The notes: generated by a model not told the origin, from the letters alone. 18,175 nucleotides of DNA from JAABTL01 sp964465355 (GCA_964465355.1 CAYXJZ010000072.1:1-18175); one strand, 5' to 3'. Shown: positions 1-7,702, counted from the first letter of the stretch. Translations and numbers: made by a program.

Positions 1-105
1 GGCAACAAGGTCATGTTCGGCCAGAACCTCACCCACGAGGGAAGAGGCTGGCTGAACGTCGGCGACGTGGTCGAGGTGCTGGAAGTCGCGCAGCCGTTGG
101 CTTGA
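1..105 (+). CDS. MOSC-domain protein, C-terminal fragment
   Basis: Frame 1 is open from the window edge to a TGA at 103-105 and gives 34 residues. The stretch FGQNL followed about ten residues later by VGDVVEVLE matches the C-terminal strand region of MOSC domains, where a 'FGxNL...VGD.VEVL' pattern is usual. MOSC domains are beta-strand-rich sulfur carrier modules found in molybdenum cofactor sulfurases and in small stand-alone proteins such as YiiM-like enzymes. The N-terminus and any catalytic cysteine lie outside the window, so the subtype cannot be given. The last few codons form the left arm of a large hairpin. The family call rests on a short segment and is moderate. Confidence 0.6.
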   Translation, partial: GNKVMFGQNLTHEGRGWLNVGDVVEVLEVAQPLA

Positions 106-169
106 GGGGGGCGCCTCATCGGAGCCGTTGCGCCAGCTCTAGGCCCGATGAGGCGCCCCCCTCAAGCCA
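98..169 (+). terminator. Large perfect hairpin at the end of the MOSC gene
   Basis: Bases 98-122 are an exact inverted repeat of 145-169, giving a 25-bp stem with a 22-base loop (123-144). The arm contains a run of six G and its partner a run of six C, and the left arm includes the TGA stop of the upstream gene. There is no T-run after the right arm on either strand, so it is not a canonical intrinsic terminator. It could end transcription, block 3' decay or insulate the next operon. Confidence 0.7.
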
Positions 170-185
170 CCCACCCCGTCACTCC

Positions 186-214
186 TTGCATCGACCGCCC
201 CCACCTACGATGAT
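186..214 (+). promoter_or_regulatory. Weak candidate promoter for the three-gene operon
   Basis: TTGCAT at 186-191 is followed after 17 bases by GATGAT at 209-214. An alternative -10, TACGAT at 206-211, would leave a spacer of only 14. It lies between the upstream hairpin and the AGGAGG ribosome site at 250-255. The match to sigma70 consensus is partial, and position is the main support. Confidence 0.3.
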
Positions 215-259
215 GGTAATGATTGGCGCCGCCCAAGCACGCAGCGCCTAGGAGGCCGC

Positions 260-1423
260 ATGACCATCGTCAGCACCCCGCTCACCTACCTGAACAAGGC
301 CATGTCGTCCCTGCGCGACCTCGGCTTGGTACCCGAGAACCCAGGAAGCCAGGAGGCGCCCATCGTCGCCCTGCTGCAGCAGATCAGCGACCTGGACGAG
401 GACCGCGTGGTGGCCATCACCCGCACCCTGTCGCAGGCCTCGCTGTTCAACGACGTGGTGCGTCAGCAGGTGGCCGCCATGGACATCGGCCAGCGCTACG
501 AAGAGATCACCAACGCCTTCAACAGCATCCGCGACGACGCCAAGATGATGGTCGACCAGGTGGAGGACGGCAAGATCACCACCTTCGAGCGGCTGCAGAA
601 CATCTGGATGAAAGCCACGCGCGGCGACATCGCCAGCCGCTTCGACCGCATCAAGAAGACCTACCTCGACGTCACCGCCGCCACGCAGGACCAGATCAGG
701 CGCGAGCACCTCATCCTCGAGGCCTACCAGGACTTCCGCGGCGCCCTCAAGCAGTCCGAGGTGCTGGCGCTGGAGGTGCTGAAGAAGGCCGAGGGCAGCC
801 TGGCGGCTGCCAAGGCCGAGGTGGAGGCCGCCATGGCCGAGGTCACCGCTTACGAGGGCGAGGACCCTGCCCCCCGCGCCAGCCTTGAGTTGGCCCGCGA
901 CGAGAAGGTGCGCGCACTGCAACGCGAGGACAAGCGTTACCAGATCGCCAAGGACCTGGCCGACAACCTGACCATCTCCTACAACACCTCGGAAGTGGTC
1001 ATGGCGCGGCTGATGCAGTCGAACAACGCCAAGGAGCGCGTCAACCAGCAGGCCATCAGCTTCTTCGGCACCAACGAGACGGTGCTCACCGCCCTCACCG
1101 CCTCCTTCACCGGCCTCTCGGGCCTGCACGAGGCCACCAAGACGGTGGAGGCCATGAAGGAAGGCGTCAGCCAGTCGCTGGAGACGCTGGCCGAGATCGG
1201 CGGCCAGGTGCAGGAGGCCGCCGTGCGCGCCGGCTACGGTCCCACCGTGCGGGCCGACTCGGTGAAGATGCTGGTGGACTCGGTGGTGAACTTCCAAGCG
1301 AAGTCGCGCGAGATCATCGCCGAGATGCGCAAGCAGAGCACCGACAACGCCAACGAGATCCGCGACGCGGTCGAGGATGGCAAGCGGCGCCTGGCCAAGT
1401 TGGCCCAGGAAGGCCTGGCCTGA
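260..1423 (+). CDS. Soluble helical 'cell surface protein'-type protein, operon gene 1
   Basis: This 387-residue protein has no signal peptide or membrane segment and is mostly charged alpha helix. Long stretches compatible with coiled coil are at about 100-230 and 330-387. Conserved-looking blocks include EITNAFNSIRDDAK near residue 80, DFRGALKQSEVLALEVLK near 160, and DNLTISYNTSEVVMARL near 235. I recognise it as a family that databases often label 'cell surface protein', although nothing in the sequence supports a surface location. I recall this family beside DUF6384 genes in Pseudomonas-type genomes. The ATG at 260 has an AGGAGG 4 bases upstream (250-255). The next gene starts 22 bases after the stop. 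No catalytic motif is visible. A loose resemblance to TelA-type helical proteins cannot be tested here, and function is unknown. Confidence 0.85.
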   Translation: MTIVSTPLTYLNKAMSSLRDLGLVPENPGSQEAPIVALLQQISDLDEDRVVAITRTLSQASLFNDVVRQQVAAMDIGQRYEEITNAFNSIRDDAKMMVDQVEDGKITTFERLQNIWMKATRGDIASRFDRIKKTYLDVTAATQDQIRREHLILEAYQDFRGALKQSEVLALEVLKKAEGSLAAAKAEVEAAMAEVTAYEGEDPAPRASLELARDEKVRALQREDKRYQIAKDLADNLTISYNTSEVVMARLMQSNNAKERVNQQAISFFGTNETVLTALTASFTGLSGLHEATKTVEAMKEGVSQSLETLAEIGGQVQEAAVRAGYGPTVRADSVKMLVDSVVNFQAKSREIIAEMRKQSTDNANEIRDAVEDGKRRLAKLAQEGLA

Positions 1424-1445
1424 ACCCCGAGGCGGCTGAGCGGCC

Positions 1446-2384
1446 ATGAGCGACGCTTCTGCCACCGGCACCCCGGCCGTGCCCGTGCCACCGCAGCAGC
1501 CAGTGGCGGTGGCCTTGGACGAGGTCATGCTGGCCATGGACGTGGTCGACACCTTGCGTCACCAGCAGGAGCTGGTGGTGCAGGAGCTCAGTGCCGCCGA
1601 CCGCGACAAGTACATGCTGGAGCGCTTGCGGCAGATCTACAGTGCCCAGGGCATCGAGGTGCCCGAGCGCATCCTGCGCGAGGGCGTGGTGGCCCTGCGC
1701 GAGGACCGCTTCACTTACAAGCCACCGGAGCGAAGCCTGGCCGTGCGGCTGGCTCATGTCTACGTGCGCCGCCGTGCCTGGACCTTGGGCCTGTTGGCCG
1801 TCCTGGCCGTGGCCGCCATCGGCGTGGCCATGTACCGCGACACGGTGGTGCGCCCGCAGCAGGAACTGGTCAGGGGCATCGAGACCAGTTATGCCCAGGT
1901 CTTGGCCTTGGCCGAGGTCCCCGAAGCGAGGAGCCAGGCCCAGCTGCTCTACGCCAGCGCCCAGGACGCCCTGCGCGCCTCCGACCGTGGCGCAGCCCGC
2001 GAGGCGCAGACGGCCCTGGCGGCGTTGCAGGCCACCCTGGCCAGCAGCTACACCTTGAACATCGTCTCAGGCGCCAACGAGACCACCGGCGTGTGGCGCA
2101 TCCCCGACGTGAACCTGGGTGCCCGCAACTACTACCTGATCGTGGAGGCCACGGGTCCGAACGGCAGGCCACTGGCCGTGCCGGTCAGGAGCGAGGAGAC
2201 CGGCCAGTGGGCCACCGTCTCGCGCTGGGGGCTGCGGGTCGATCAGGCCACCTTCGAGCGGGTGGCCGCCGACAAGCAGGACGACGGCATCATCCAGGAC
2301 CGACTCTTCGGCGAGAAGCAGCGCGGGCGACTGGAACCGGACTACCGGTTCCCCACCACCGGGGCGGCGATCACGTCGTGGTGA
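1446..2384 (+). CDS. DUF6384-type single-pass membrane protein, operon gene 2
   Basis: This 312-residue protein has a cytoplasmic-looking N-terminal domain (about 20-105) with the pattern LDEVMLAMDVVDTLRHQQ and then QGIEVPERILREGV. A single hydrophobic segment follows at about 111-130, preceded by the positive run VRRR, so the N-terminus should be inside. A short helical stalk (about 140-200) leads to an extracytoplasmic domain containing GVWRIPDVNLGARNYYLIVE, VPVRSEETG, DKQDDGIIQ and the closing GAAITSW. These blocks fit my memory of the DUF6384 family. The family has no assigned biochemical role that I know of. The ATG start has only a distant GAGG upstream, so translation may depend on gene 1. 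It is probably the membrane anchor of a complex made by this operon. Confidence 0.85.
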   Translation: MSDASATGTPAVPVPPQQPVAVALDEVMLAMDVVDTLRHQQELVVQELSAADRDKYMLERLRQIYSAQGIEVPERILREGVVALREDRFTYKPPERSLAVRLAHVYVRRRAWTLGLLAVLAVAAIGVAMYRDTVVRPQQELVRGIETSYAQVLALAEVPEARSQAQLLYASAQDALRASDRGAAREAQTALAALQATLASSYTLNIVSGANETTGVWRIPDVNLGARNYYLIVEATGPNGRPLAVPVRSEETGQWATVSRWGLRVDQATFERVAADKQDDGIIQDRLFGEKQRGRLEPDYRFPTTGAAITSW

Positions 2385-2445
2385 GCTGCTCCTTGACGAA
2401 GCCCGCGCAGGCCGGGCGCCACGCAGATGGAAGGACGGCGACCAC

Positions 2446-4050
2446 GTGATCAGTGGACGGGAGACCCTCGGCTCCATCCAGAGCGCGGTGAAGGCCGAGC
2501 AGGAGCGCGTGCGCCAGTTGGAGCTGCGCATGGCCGAGAGCAGCGAGCGCCTGCTGCAGATCGATGTGGCCAGAGGCAAGGAGCTGCAGGCCTTGGCCGG
2601 CACCCGTGTCAGGGAGTTGGCCGCTGGCCGGCTGGCCGAACGCGTGGCCGGTGCCGACCGACAGGTGCTCAGTCTGTTGGAGCGCCGTCGTCGTCAGCAC
2701 GGTGAGTTGGAAGGCCAGCTGGCCGCCGCGGCGCAGGGCCGCGAGGACCTGGTGGCGGAGCGTGAGCGCTGGTCCGACACGTTGGAAGCCGCTGTAGCGG
2801 CCATCGACGAGGCCGAGGCGGCCACGCAGGCGCGCTTGGCCACCGACGACGCCTACCTGGCCCGGCAGCAGAGCGCCAAGGAGGCAGAGCGGGTGGCCGT
2901 GCATGCTGACGAGAAGGCCACCCTCAGCGAGGAGGAGAAGGAGCAGAAGGGCGTGTCCTACAGCAAGGACCCGCTGTTCAGCTACCTGTGGAGGCGTGGC
3001 TACGGCACCACCGCCTACCGCGCATGGGGCATCACCAAGGCGCTGGATGCCTGGGTGGCACGGTTGATCGGCTACGCCGACGCCCGCCCCAACTTCGTGC
3101 GGCTGCAGGAACTGCCCCTGCGCCTGCGTGAGCATGCCGAGGAGAGCGGCCGGGCGGCGGACGCCGAGTTCGAGGCGCTCAAGGCCATGGACCAGGCTGC
3201 CAGGGTGGCCGACGGCATCCCCGCGCTGGAGACCAAGCTGGAAGAGGTGCAGGCGAAGCTGGCCGATACCGATGCCCGCATTGCTGCCGCGGCCGCCGAG
3301 CACGACGCGCTGCTGGCACGGCTGGAGACCTGGGCGGCTGGGGGAGACGAGGACTACCAGCGTGCGGTGACCTTCCTCAGCTCCGAGTTCGGACGGGAGG
3401 ACCTTCAGGCGCTGCGCCGGGAGGCCCTCGCCACCCCCTTTCCCGAGGACGACCTCATCGTGGCCAGGCTGCTCGACCTGGAGCGCGACCGCGAGCAGAT
3501 CGCCAGCACCCTGGAGGAACTCAAACGCGCGGGCCAACAGAACCAGACGAGGCTGCGCGAGCTGGAGAAACTGCGCCAGGACTACACCAGGCAGGGCTTC
3601 GATCAGCCTGGCCAGGGCTTCACCGACGGCGCGCTGGTCGGCGCCCTGCTCAGCCAGGTCGTCGGCGGCCTGCTCGACGCCACCGGCATGATGCGGGTGC
3701 TGGGCAACCAGCGGGTCTACACCCCACAGAAAGCCAACGTCGACTTCGGCTCCGGCGGCTTCGGCAAAGGCAGCCCTTGGGGCAAGGTGCTCGGCGACGT
3801 GGCCAAGGAGGGCCTTGGTGACCTCCTCGGCGACCTCCTCAGCGGCGCCGGCCAGCAAGGCCGGCGCAGCAGCAGCTCCGGCAGCTCCGGCGGCTGGTCC
3901 AACTCCAGCCGCAGCACCGGCCGCGGCAACTTCGGCGGCACCAGCCGCGCACGTTCCTCAGGTTCGTCCGGCGGCGGGAAGCGCTCATCTGGCGGCTCGA
4001 AGGGCGGCAGCTCCCGCGGCGGCGGCTTCAAGACCGGCGGCAAGTTCTAA
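2446..4050 (+). CDS. Long coiled-coil protein with Gly/Ser-rich tail, operon gene 3
   Basis: This 534-residue protein starts at a GTG with GGAAGG upstream at 2429-2434. The frame stays open further upstream, but it has no other ATG, GTG or TTG after the previous stop, so GTG 2446 is the best start. Residues about 10-165 are a charged coiled coil. Residues 175-225 form a more globular patch with DPLFSYLWRRGYGTTAYRAW. A second coiled coil spans about 225-295 and a third about 345-382. Residues 392-465 are glycine-rich with short hydrophobic stretches (ALVGALLSQVVGGLL). From 470 to 534 the tail is almost only G, S, R and K, ending GGGFKTGGKF. There is no signal peptide. Low-complexity Gly/Ser tails ending in G-G-F motifs are familiar from other poorly characterised envelope or stress operons. 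The gap to gene 2 is 61 bases. Function is unknown; a scaffold role is inference. Confidence 0.8.
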   Translation: MISGRETLGSIQSAVKAEQERVRQLELRMAESSERLLQIDVARGKELQALAGTRVRELAAGRLAERVAGADRQVLSLLERRRRQHGELEGQLAAAAQGREDLVAERERWSDTLEAAVAAIDEAEAATQARLATDDAYLARQQSAKEAERVAVHADEKATLSEEEKEQKGVSYSKDPLFSYLWRRGYGTTAYRAWGITKALDAWVARLIGYADARPNFVRLQELPLRLREHAEESGRAADAEFEALKAMDQAARVADGIPALETKLEEVQAKLADTDARIAAAAAEHDALLARLETWAAGGDEDYQRAVTFLSSEFGREDLQALRREALATPFPEDDLIVARLLDLERDREQIASTLEELKRAGQQNQTRLRELEKLRQDYTRQGFDQPGQGFTDGALVGALLSQVVGGLLDATGMMRVLGNQRVYTPQKANVDFGSGGFGKGSPWGKVLGDVAKEGLGDLLGDLLSGAGQQGRRSSSSGSSGGWSNSSRSTGRGNFGGTSRARSSGSSGGGKRSSGGSKGGSSRGGGFKTGGKF

Positions 4051-4083
4051 CCCACGGCTGAGAAGCCTGGAACCCGAGACGAG

Positions 4084-4157
4084 GGGGTTGGGGCACCCGC
4101 GCAGGGACGTTCAGACGTAGTCCAGTCGTCACGTCCCGGAGCGGGTGCCCCAACCCC
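4084..4157. terminator. Bidirectional hairpin between converging operons
   Basis: Bases 4084-4100 pair perfectly with 4141-4157 (17 bp). After a 3x3 mismatch, 4104-4110 pairs with 4131-4137 (7 bp), leaving a 20-base loop. It sits between the stop of the + strand coiled-coil gene (4050) and the stop of the - strand dppC gene (4171), where a shared terminator is expected. Like the hairpin at 98-169 it lacks a T-run. Confidence 0.7.
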
Positions 4158-4170
4158 TTAGCGCACGAGG

Positions 4171-5040
4171 TCAGAGGTTCTTGCGTCTTGGGTCGAGCGC
4201 GTCACGCAACCCGTCGCCGACGACGTTCAATGCCAACACCGTCGCCATGATGGCAAGGCCGGGGTAAGTGACCGTCCAGTGGGCATCACGGATGTAAGGC
4301 CGGGCGGCGTTGAGCATGCTGCCCCACTCGGCCGTGGGGGGTTGCGCGCCAAGGCCAAGGAAGCTGAGGCCCGCGGCGGCCAGGATGGCGCCCGCCAGAG
4401 CGAGGGTGACCTGGACGATGACCGGACCGAGGGCGTTGGGCAGGACGTGGAGGAACATGACCCGGACCTGGCCGGAGCCAAGGGCCTCGGCGGCGGTGAC
4501 GAAGTCCTGCTCGCGGATGGAGAGCACGGCGCTGCGGGTGATGCGGGCGAAGTTGGGCACGTTGGCCACCCCCACCGCGATCATCACGTTCATCAGACTC
4601 GGGCCCAGCGCCGCCACGATGGCCAGCGCCAACAGGAAGGCGGGCAAGGCCAGCAGCACGTCGACGATGGCCGAGAAGACGCTGTCGATGCGGCCTCCGA
4701 AGAAGCCGCCGATCAGGCCCATCAGGCCGCCGATCACCAGGGCGATGGCCACCGAGACGAAGCCCACCTGCAGCGAGACGCGGCCGCCGTGCATCATGCG
4801 GCTCATGAGGTCGCGGCCGAAGTGGTCGGTGCCAAGCCAGTGCTCGGCGCTGGAAGGCTGAAGGCGGTTGCGCAGGTTCTGCTGATTGGGTGGGTAGGGG
4901 CTGAGCTGGTTGGCGAACACCGCGCAGACGAGGATGACGGCAAGGAAGCCGCCACCGATGTACATGCGTGCGTAGCGGCGCCAGTGGCGCCAGCCACGCG
5001 AGGCCCTGCTGACGGACTCGATGGTGGTCTCGGGCACCAT
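4171..5040 (-). CDS. dppC: Dipeptide/oligopeptide ABC transporter permease DppC
   Basis: This 289-residue inner-membrane permease belongs to the DppC/OppC (BPD_transp_1) family. Residues about 26-45 form the first membrane helix, followed by the family's N-terminal signature HWLGTDHFGRDLMSR (67-81). Several hydrophobic helices span 90-275. The cytoplasmic EAA loop that contacts the ATPase is at about 181-205 (TAAEALGSG...HVLPN), and the typical LSFLGLGAQPP lies near 225-235. The reading frame extends upstream, but the ATG at 5040 fits family length. It overlaps the dppB stop (TGATG) and has GAGG 8 bases upstream inside dppB, so the two are translationally coupled. It should form the heterodimeric channel with DppB. 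No matching ATPase genes follow; a hairpin and a converging operon come next. Confidence 0.93.
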   Translation of the reverse strand: MVPETTIESVSRASRGWRHWRRYARMYIGGGFLAVILVCAVFANQLSPYPPNQQNLRNRLQPSSAEHWLGTDHFGRDLMSRMMHGGRVSLQVGFVSVAIALVIGGLMGLIGGFFGGRIDSVFSAIVDVLLALPAFLLALAIVAALGPSLMNVMIAVGVANVPNFARITRSAVLSIREQDFVTAAEALGSGQVRVMFLHVLPNALGPVIVQVTLALAGAILAAAGLSFLGLGAQPPTAEWGSMLNAARPYIRDAHWTVTYPGLAIMATVLALNVVGDGLRDALDPRRKNL

Positions 5041-5969
5041 CAGCTGTACCTCGTCTTGAGTCTTGGGTCGAGGTAGGCGTAGAGCAGGTCCACCGCGAGG
5101 TTGACCAAGGCGTAGATGAGGGCGAAGACCATGACCACCCCCTGCACCACGGGGAAGTCCTTGGCGCGGATGGCGTCCACCGCCAGCCGGCCGATGCCGG
5201 GCCACGAGAAGATGGTCTCGGTGATGACGGCGCCGGAGAGCAGGCCGCCGAACTGCAGGCCGATGACGGTGGCCACCGGGATCATGGCGTTGCGCAGGGC
5301 GTGGAAGTAGATCACCCTGCGGTCCTCGACACCCTTGGACCTGGCGGTGCGCACGTAGTCCTGCCCCAGTACCTCGAGCATGGTGGCGCGCGTCATGCGG
5401 GTGATGGCCGCCACCGCGCTGGTGCCGAGGGTGATGACGGGCAGGACGTAGTAGTGCCAGTCGGCCTGCCGACCCGAGGCGGGCAGCCAACCGAGCAGCA
5501 CTGAGAAGAGCAGCATGAGCATCAGTGCCTGCCAGAACACTGGCATGGCCAGGCCAGCGAAGGCCACGAAGGAGACGGAGTGGTCGAGCAGGCTGTTGGG
5601 CCGTGTCGCAGAGAGCACGCCTAGGGGCAGTCCTATGACGATGGACAGCATGGTGGCGAGCAGCGCCAGCTCGATGGTGGCAGGCAGCCGGTCGAGGATC
5701 TCTGAGGCCACAGGACGGTTGGAACGGATGGAGCGGCCGAAGTCGCCGCGCAGGATGTTGCCCATCCAGATGCCGTACTGAACGTAGATGGGTTCGTTGA
5801 GCCCCAGCGTCTCGCGCAGGGCGGCGAGACTCTCCTCTGGGGCGTTCTCGCCCAGGATCAGCAGGGCCGGGTCGCCGGGCGTGAGGTGCATGATCCCGAA
5901 GACGATCACGCTGACGCCCAGGAGGACGGGGATGACCAGCAGGATGCGCCGGACGAGATAACCGCTCAT
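5040..5969 (-). CDS. dppB: Dipeptide/oligopeptide ABC transporter permease DppB
   Basis: This 309-residue permease has the classic DppB layout. The first helix is at about 9-29, ending in the signature HLTPGDPA (28-35). A periplasmic region contains GDFGRSIRSNRPV (75-87), with further helices from 97 to 300. The EAA loop is at about 205-230 (YVRTARSKGVEDRRV...ALRNAMIP). ETIFSWPGIGRL (251-262) and the end LDPRLK are also typical. It starts 176 bases after the binding-protein gene, with a weak AGGG upstream, and its stop overlaps the dppC start by one base. With DppC it forms the membrane channel for short peptides. The exact substrate (dipeptide, oligopeptide, nickel or glycan) cannot be decided from the permease alone. 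Confidence 0.93.
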   Translation of the reverse strand: MSGYLVRRILLVIPVLLGVSVIVFGIMHLTPGDPALLILGENAPEESLAALRETLGLNEPIYVQYGIWMGNILRGDFGRSIRSNRPVASEILDRLPATIELALLATMLSIVIGLPLGVLSATRPNSLLDHSVSFVAFAGLAMPVFWQALMLMLLFSVLLGWLPASGRQADWHYYVLPVITLGTSAVAAITRMTRATMLEVLGQDYVRTARSKGVEDRRVIYFHALRNAMIPVATVIGLQFGGLLSGAVITETIFSWPGIGRLAVDAIRAKDFPVVQGVVMVFALIYALVNLAVDLLYAYLDPRLKTRYS

Positions 5970-6072
5970 GCGGAGCCCTGGGGAAGAGGTGGTGGGTTCA
6001 TGGTGGGACGGTCTCCTGGTCCAAGGAACGGATGCGATGGCCTCGGCGTGTGCCGTTGCCTCTGCCTAGACA

Positions 6073-6102
6073 GAGGGCGGGGTCGTTGGCGACCCCGCCC
6101 TC
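6073..6102 (-). terminator. Intercistronic 13-bp hairpin after the peptide-binding-protein gene
   Basis: Bases 6073-6085 and 6090-6102 form a perfect 13-bp stem with a 4-base loop, 43 bases after the binding-protein stop on the - strand. There is no T-run, and dppB follows in the same direction. It is therefore more likely a partial terminator or a 3' stabiliser that raises binding-protein mRNA over permease mRNA. A smaller 7-bp hairpin (6112-6118 with 6123-6129) sits between it and the stop. Confidence 0.7.
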
Positions 6103-6111
6103 GGAGCGGTC

Positions 6112-6129
6112 CTTCGGCTAGTGCCGAAG
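6112..6129 (-). repeat. Small inverted repeat just after the binding-protein stop
   Basis: CTTCGGC at 6112-6118 pairs with GCCGAAG at 6123-6129 around a 4-base loop, 16 bases downstream of the binding-protein stop on the - strand. It is directly followed by the stronger 13-bp hairpin, so the two could act as a tandem decay barrier. Confidence 0.45.
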
Positions 6130-6145
6130 CAGAGCTAAGGCGCGC

Positions 6146-7642
6146 TCAGTTCTTGGCGACGTGGAAGAGCCGGTGGTGGCCGGCGGGGTGCGGCACGAAG
6201 CCCGAGACGTTAGAGCGTACGCCGTTGTCTTCCTCGGCGATGGACAGGAAGATCCAGGGCGCCTCGCTGGCGATGATCTCCTGCACCTCGTGGTAGATCG
6301 CGATGCGGGCATCGGGATCGAGGGTGATGCGGCCCAGGTCGAGCAGCTCGTCGACGCGGGGGTGGCTCCAGAAGGAGCGGTTGCCGGGGTTGCCGAACTG
6401 GCTGCTGTGGAACAGCGCGTAGAGGCCGTAGTCGGCGTCGGCGGTGACGGTCACCCAGCCGAGGATGAACATGTCGTGCAGGCCGGCCGCGGTGTCGGCC
6501 AGGTAGGTGCCCCACTCGACCACTTGCACGTCGACGGTGATGCCGATGTCAGCCAACTGGGCCTGGGCGATCTCGGCGATCTGGATGCGGGTGGGGTTGT
6601 CGTTGGTCCAGAGGCTGGTGCTGAAGCCGTTGGGGAAGCCGGCCTCGGCCAGGAGCTGACGGGCGAGCTCGGGGTCGTAGGCGTAGGGCTCCAGGTCCTG
6701 GTTGGAACCGAAGACCAGCTCCGAGATGGGGCTGCGGGCGGGCACGCCGGCGCCGAACTGGGTCACTTCGACGATGGTGTCGATGTCCAGCGCGTGGTTG
6801 ATGGCGCGGCGGACCAGCACGTTGTCGAAGGGGGCCTTCTGGGCGTTGAAGCCCACGTAGGCGGTGGAGAGGGTCTGCACCGAGACGATGTCGACGTTGG
6901 GGTTGCTGCGCAGGCGGTCGGCGTCATTGCGGACGATGCCGTAGGCGATGTCGACGCCGCCGGTCTCGACCTCGATGGCGCGCACGCTGTTGTCGGTCAC
7001 GTTGCGGAAGATCACTTCGGCCGGCAGCACTTCGCCGCCCCAGTAGTTGGGGTTGCGGGCAAGGCGGATGCTGTCACCGGCGGTCCATGACACGAAGGAG
7101 AAGGGCCCGGTGCCCACCACGACGCTGGTGCCGTAGTCGGCTCCGGCTTCCTGGGCGGCGCGGGCGTTCACGATCGAGGTGGCGGTGTGGGCCAGGTGCG
7201 CGAGGGCAGGCGCGAAGGGATCGTTGAAGTGGAGCATGATGGTGTGGTCGTCGACGACGTCCACTTCCTTGATGAAGCCCACCAGGAAGGCGGCCGGCGC
7301 TGCGGTGGCCGGGTCGCGCAAGGTGTCCAGCGAGTACTTCACGTCGTGCGCGGTGAAGGGATCGCCGTTGTGGAAGACGACGCCCTCGCGCAGGTTGAAG
7401 ATCCAGGTGACGTCGTCGACCTGCTCCCAGCTCACGGCCAGGCCGGGTTCCAGCTGGGTCTCTTCGTTCTGGATGACCAAGGTGTCGTAGATCTGCCGCA
7501 TGACGCGGGCCGACGGCTGGTCGTTGGTGCGGAAGGGGCTCAGGATGACGGCGTCGGAGCCTTGGGCCACGACCAGCGTCTGGGCTTGGGTGCCACCGAA
7601 GACGAAGGCGGCAGCGATGACCAACAACAGGATCTTCTTCAT
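6146..7642 (-). CDS. Peptide ABC transporter substrate-binding protein (SBP family 5)
   Basis: This 498-residue secreted binding protein has a typical signal peptide (MKK, hydrophobic core to about residue 15, then GTQA with cleavage before or after Q21). The mature protein follows the SBP_bac_5 (DppA/OppA) pattern: EPGLAVSW (65-72), FNLREGVVFHNGDPFTAHDV (82-101), a later NPNYWGG stretch, and WTNDNPTR in the C-terminal half. The frame extends 38 residues upstream. However, the ATG at 7642 carries an AGGAGG 3 bases before it and begins a clean signal peptide, whereas the ATG at 7654 has no ribosome site. It captures peptides outside the membrane and delivers them to DppBC. The usual 'LDP' near the mature N-terminus reads ILSPF here, a minor divergence. 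Substrate is not predictable. Confidence 0.92.
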   Translation of the reverse strand: MKKILLLVIAAAFVFGGTQAQTLVVAQGSDAVILSPFRTNDQPSARVMRQIYDTLVIQNEETQLEPGLAVSWEQVDDVTWIFNLREGVVFHNGDPFTAHDVKYSLDTLRDPATAAPAAFLVGFIKEVDVVDDHTIMLHFNDPFAPALAHLAHTATSIVNARAAQEAGADYGTSVVVGTGPFSFVSWTAGDSIRLARNPNYWGGEVLPAEVIFRNVTDNSVRAIEVETGGVDIAYGIVRNDADRLRSNPNVDIVSVQTLSTAYVGFNAQKAPFDNVLVRRAINHALDIDTIVEVTQFGAGVPARSPISELVFGSNQDLEPYAYDPELARQLLAEAGFPNGFSTSLWTNDNPTRIQIAEIAQAQLADIGITVDVQVVEWGTYLADTAAGLHDMFILGWVTVTADADYGLYALFHSSQFGNPGNRSFWSHPRVDELLDLGRITLDPDARIAIYHEVQEIIASEAPWIFLSIAEEDNGVRSNVSGFVPHPAGHHRLFHVAKN

Positions 7643-7702
7643 GTTCCTCCTCATGACGATCGAACGATCTGGGTCTCTACGGACCCTTGGCGGACGTGAA
7701 AC

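Noticed and set aside
248..1552. A 434-codon open frame on the - strand opposite operon gene 1
   Set aside because: Its translation is His/Leu/Gly/Val-rich and has no recognisable domain. The + strand frame has conserved helical blocks, a ribosome site and operon spacing.
2371..3858. A 495-codon open frame on the - strand opposite operon gene 3
   Set aside because: It is a composition artefact of GC-rich coding DNA, with no motif and no ribosome site; it also overlaps the end of gene 2.
3845..3867. A 9-bp hairpin with 5-base loop inside operon gene 3
   Set aside because: It lies in the Gly/Ala-coding part of a low-complexity, GC-rich region, where such stems arise easily; there is no positional reason to call it regulatory.
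5041..5490. A 150-codon N-terminal extension of DppC
   Set aside because: The extension lies inside dppB and reads as Arg/Gly/His-rich sequence. The ATG at 5040 overlapping the dppB stop fits the family length.
7658..7669. Inverted repeat GATCG-AA-CGATC in the leader of the peptide-binding-protein gene
   Set aside because: The arms are only five bases; it could be an operator, but a single short site without a second copy is not enough.
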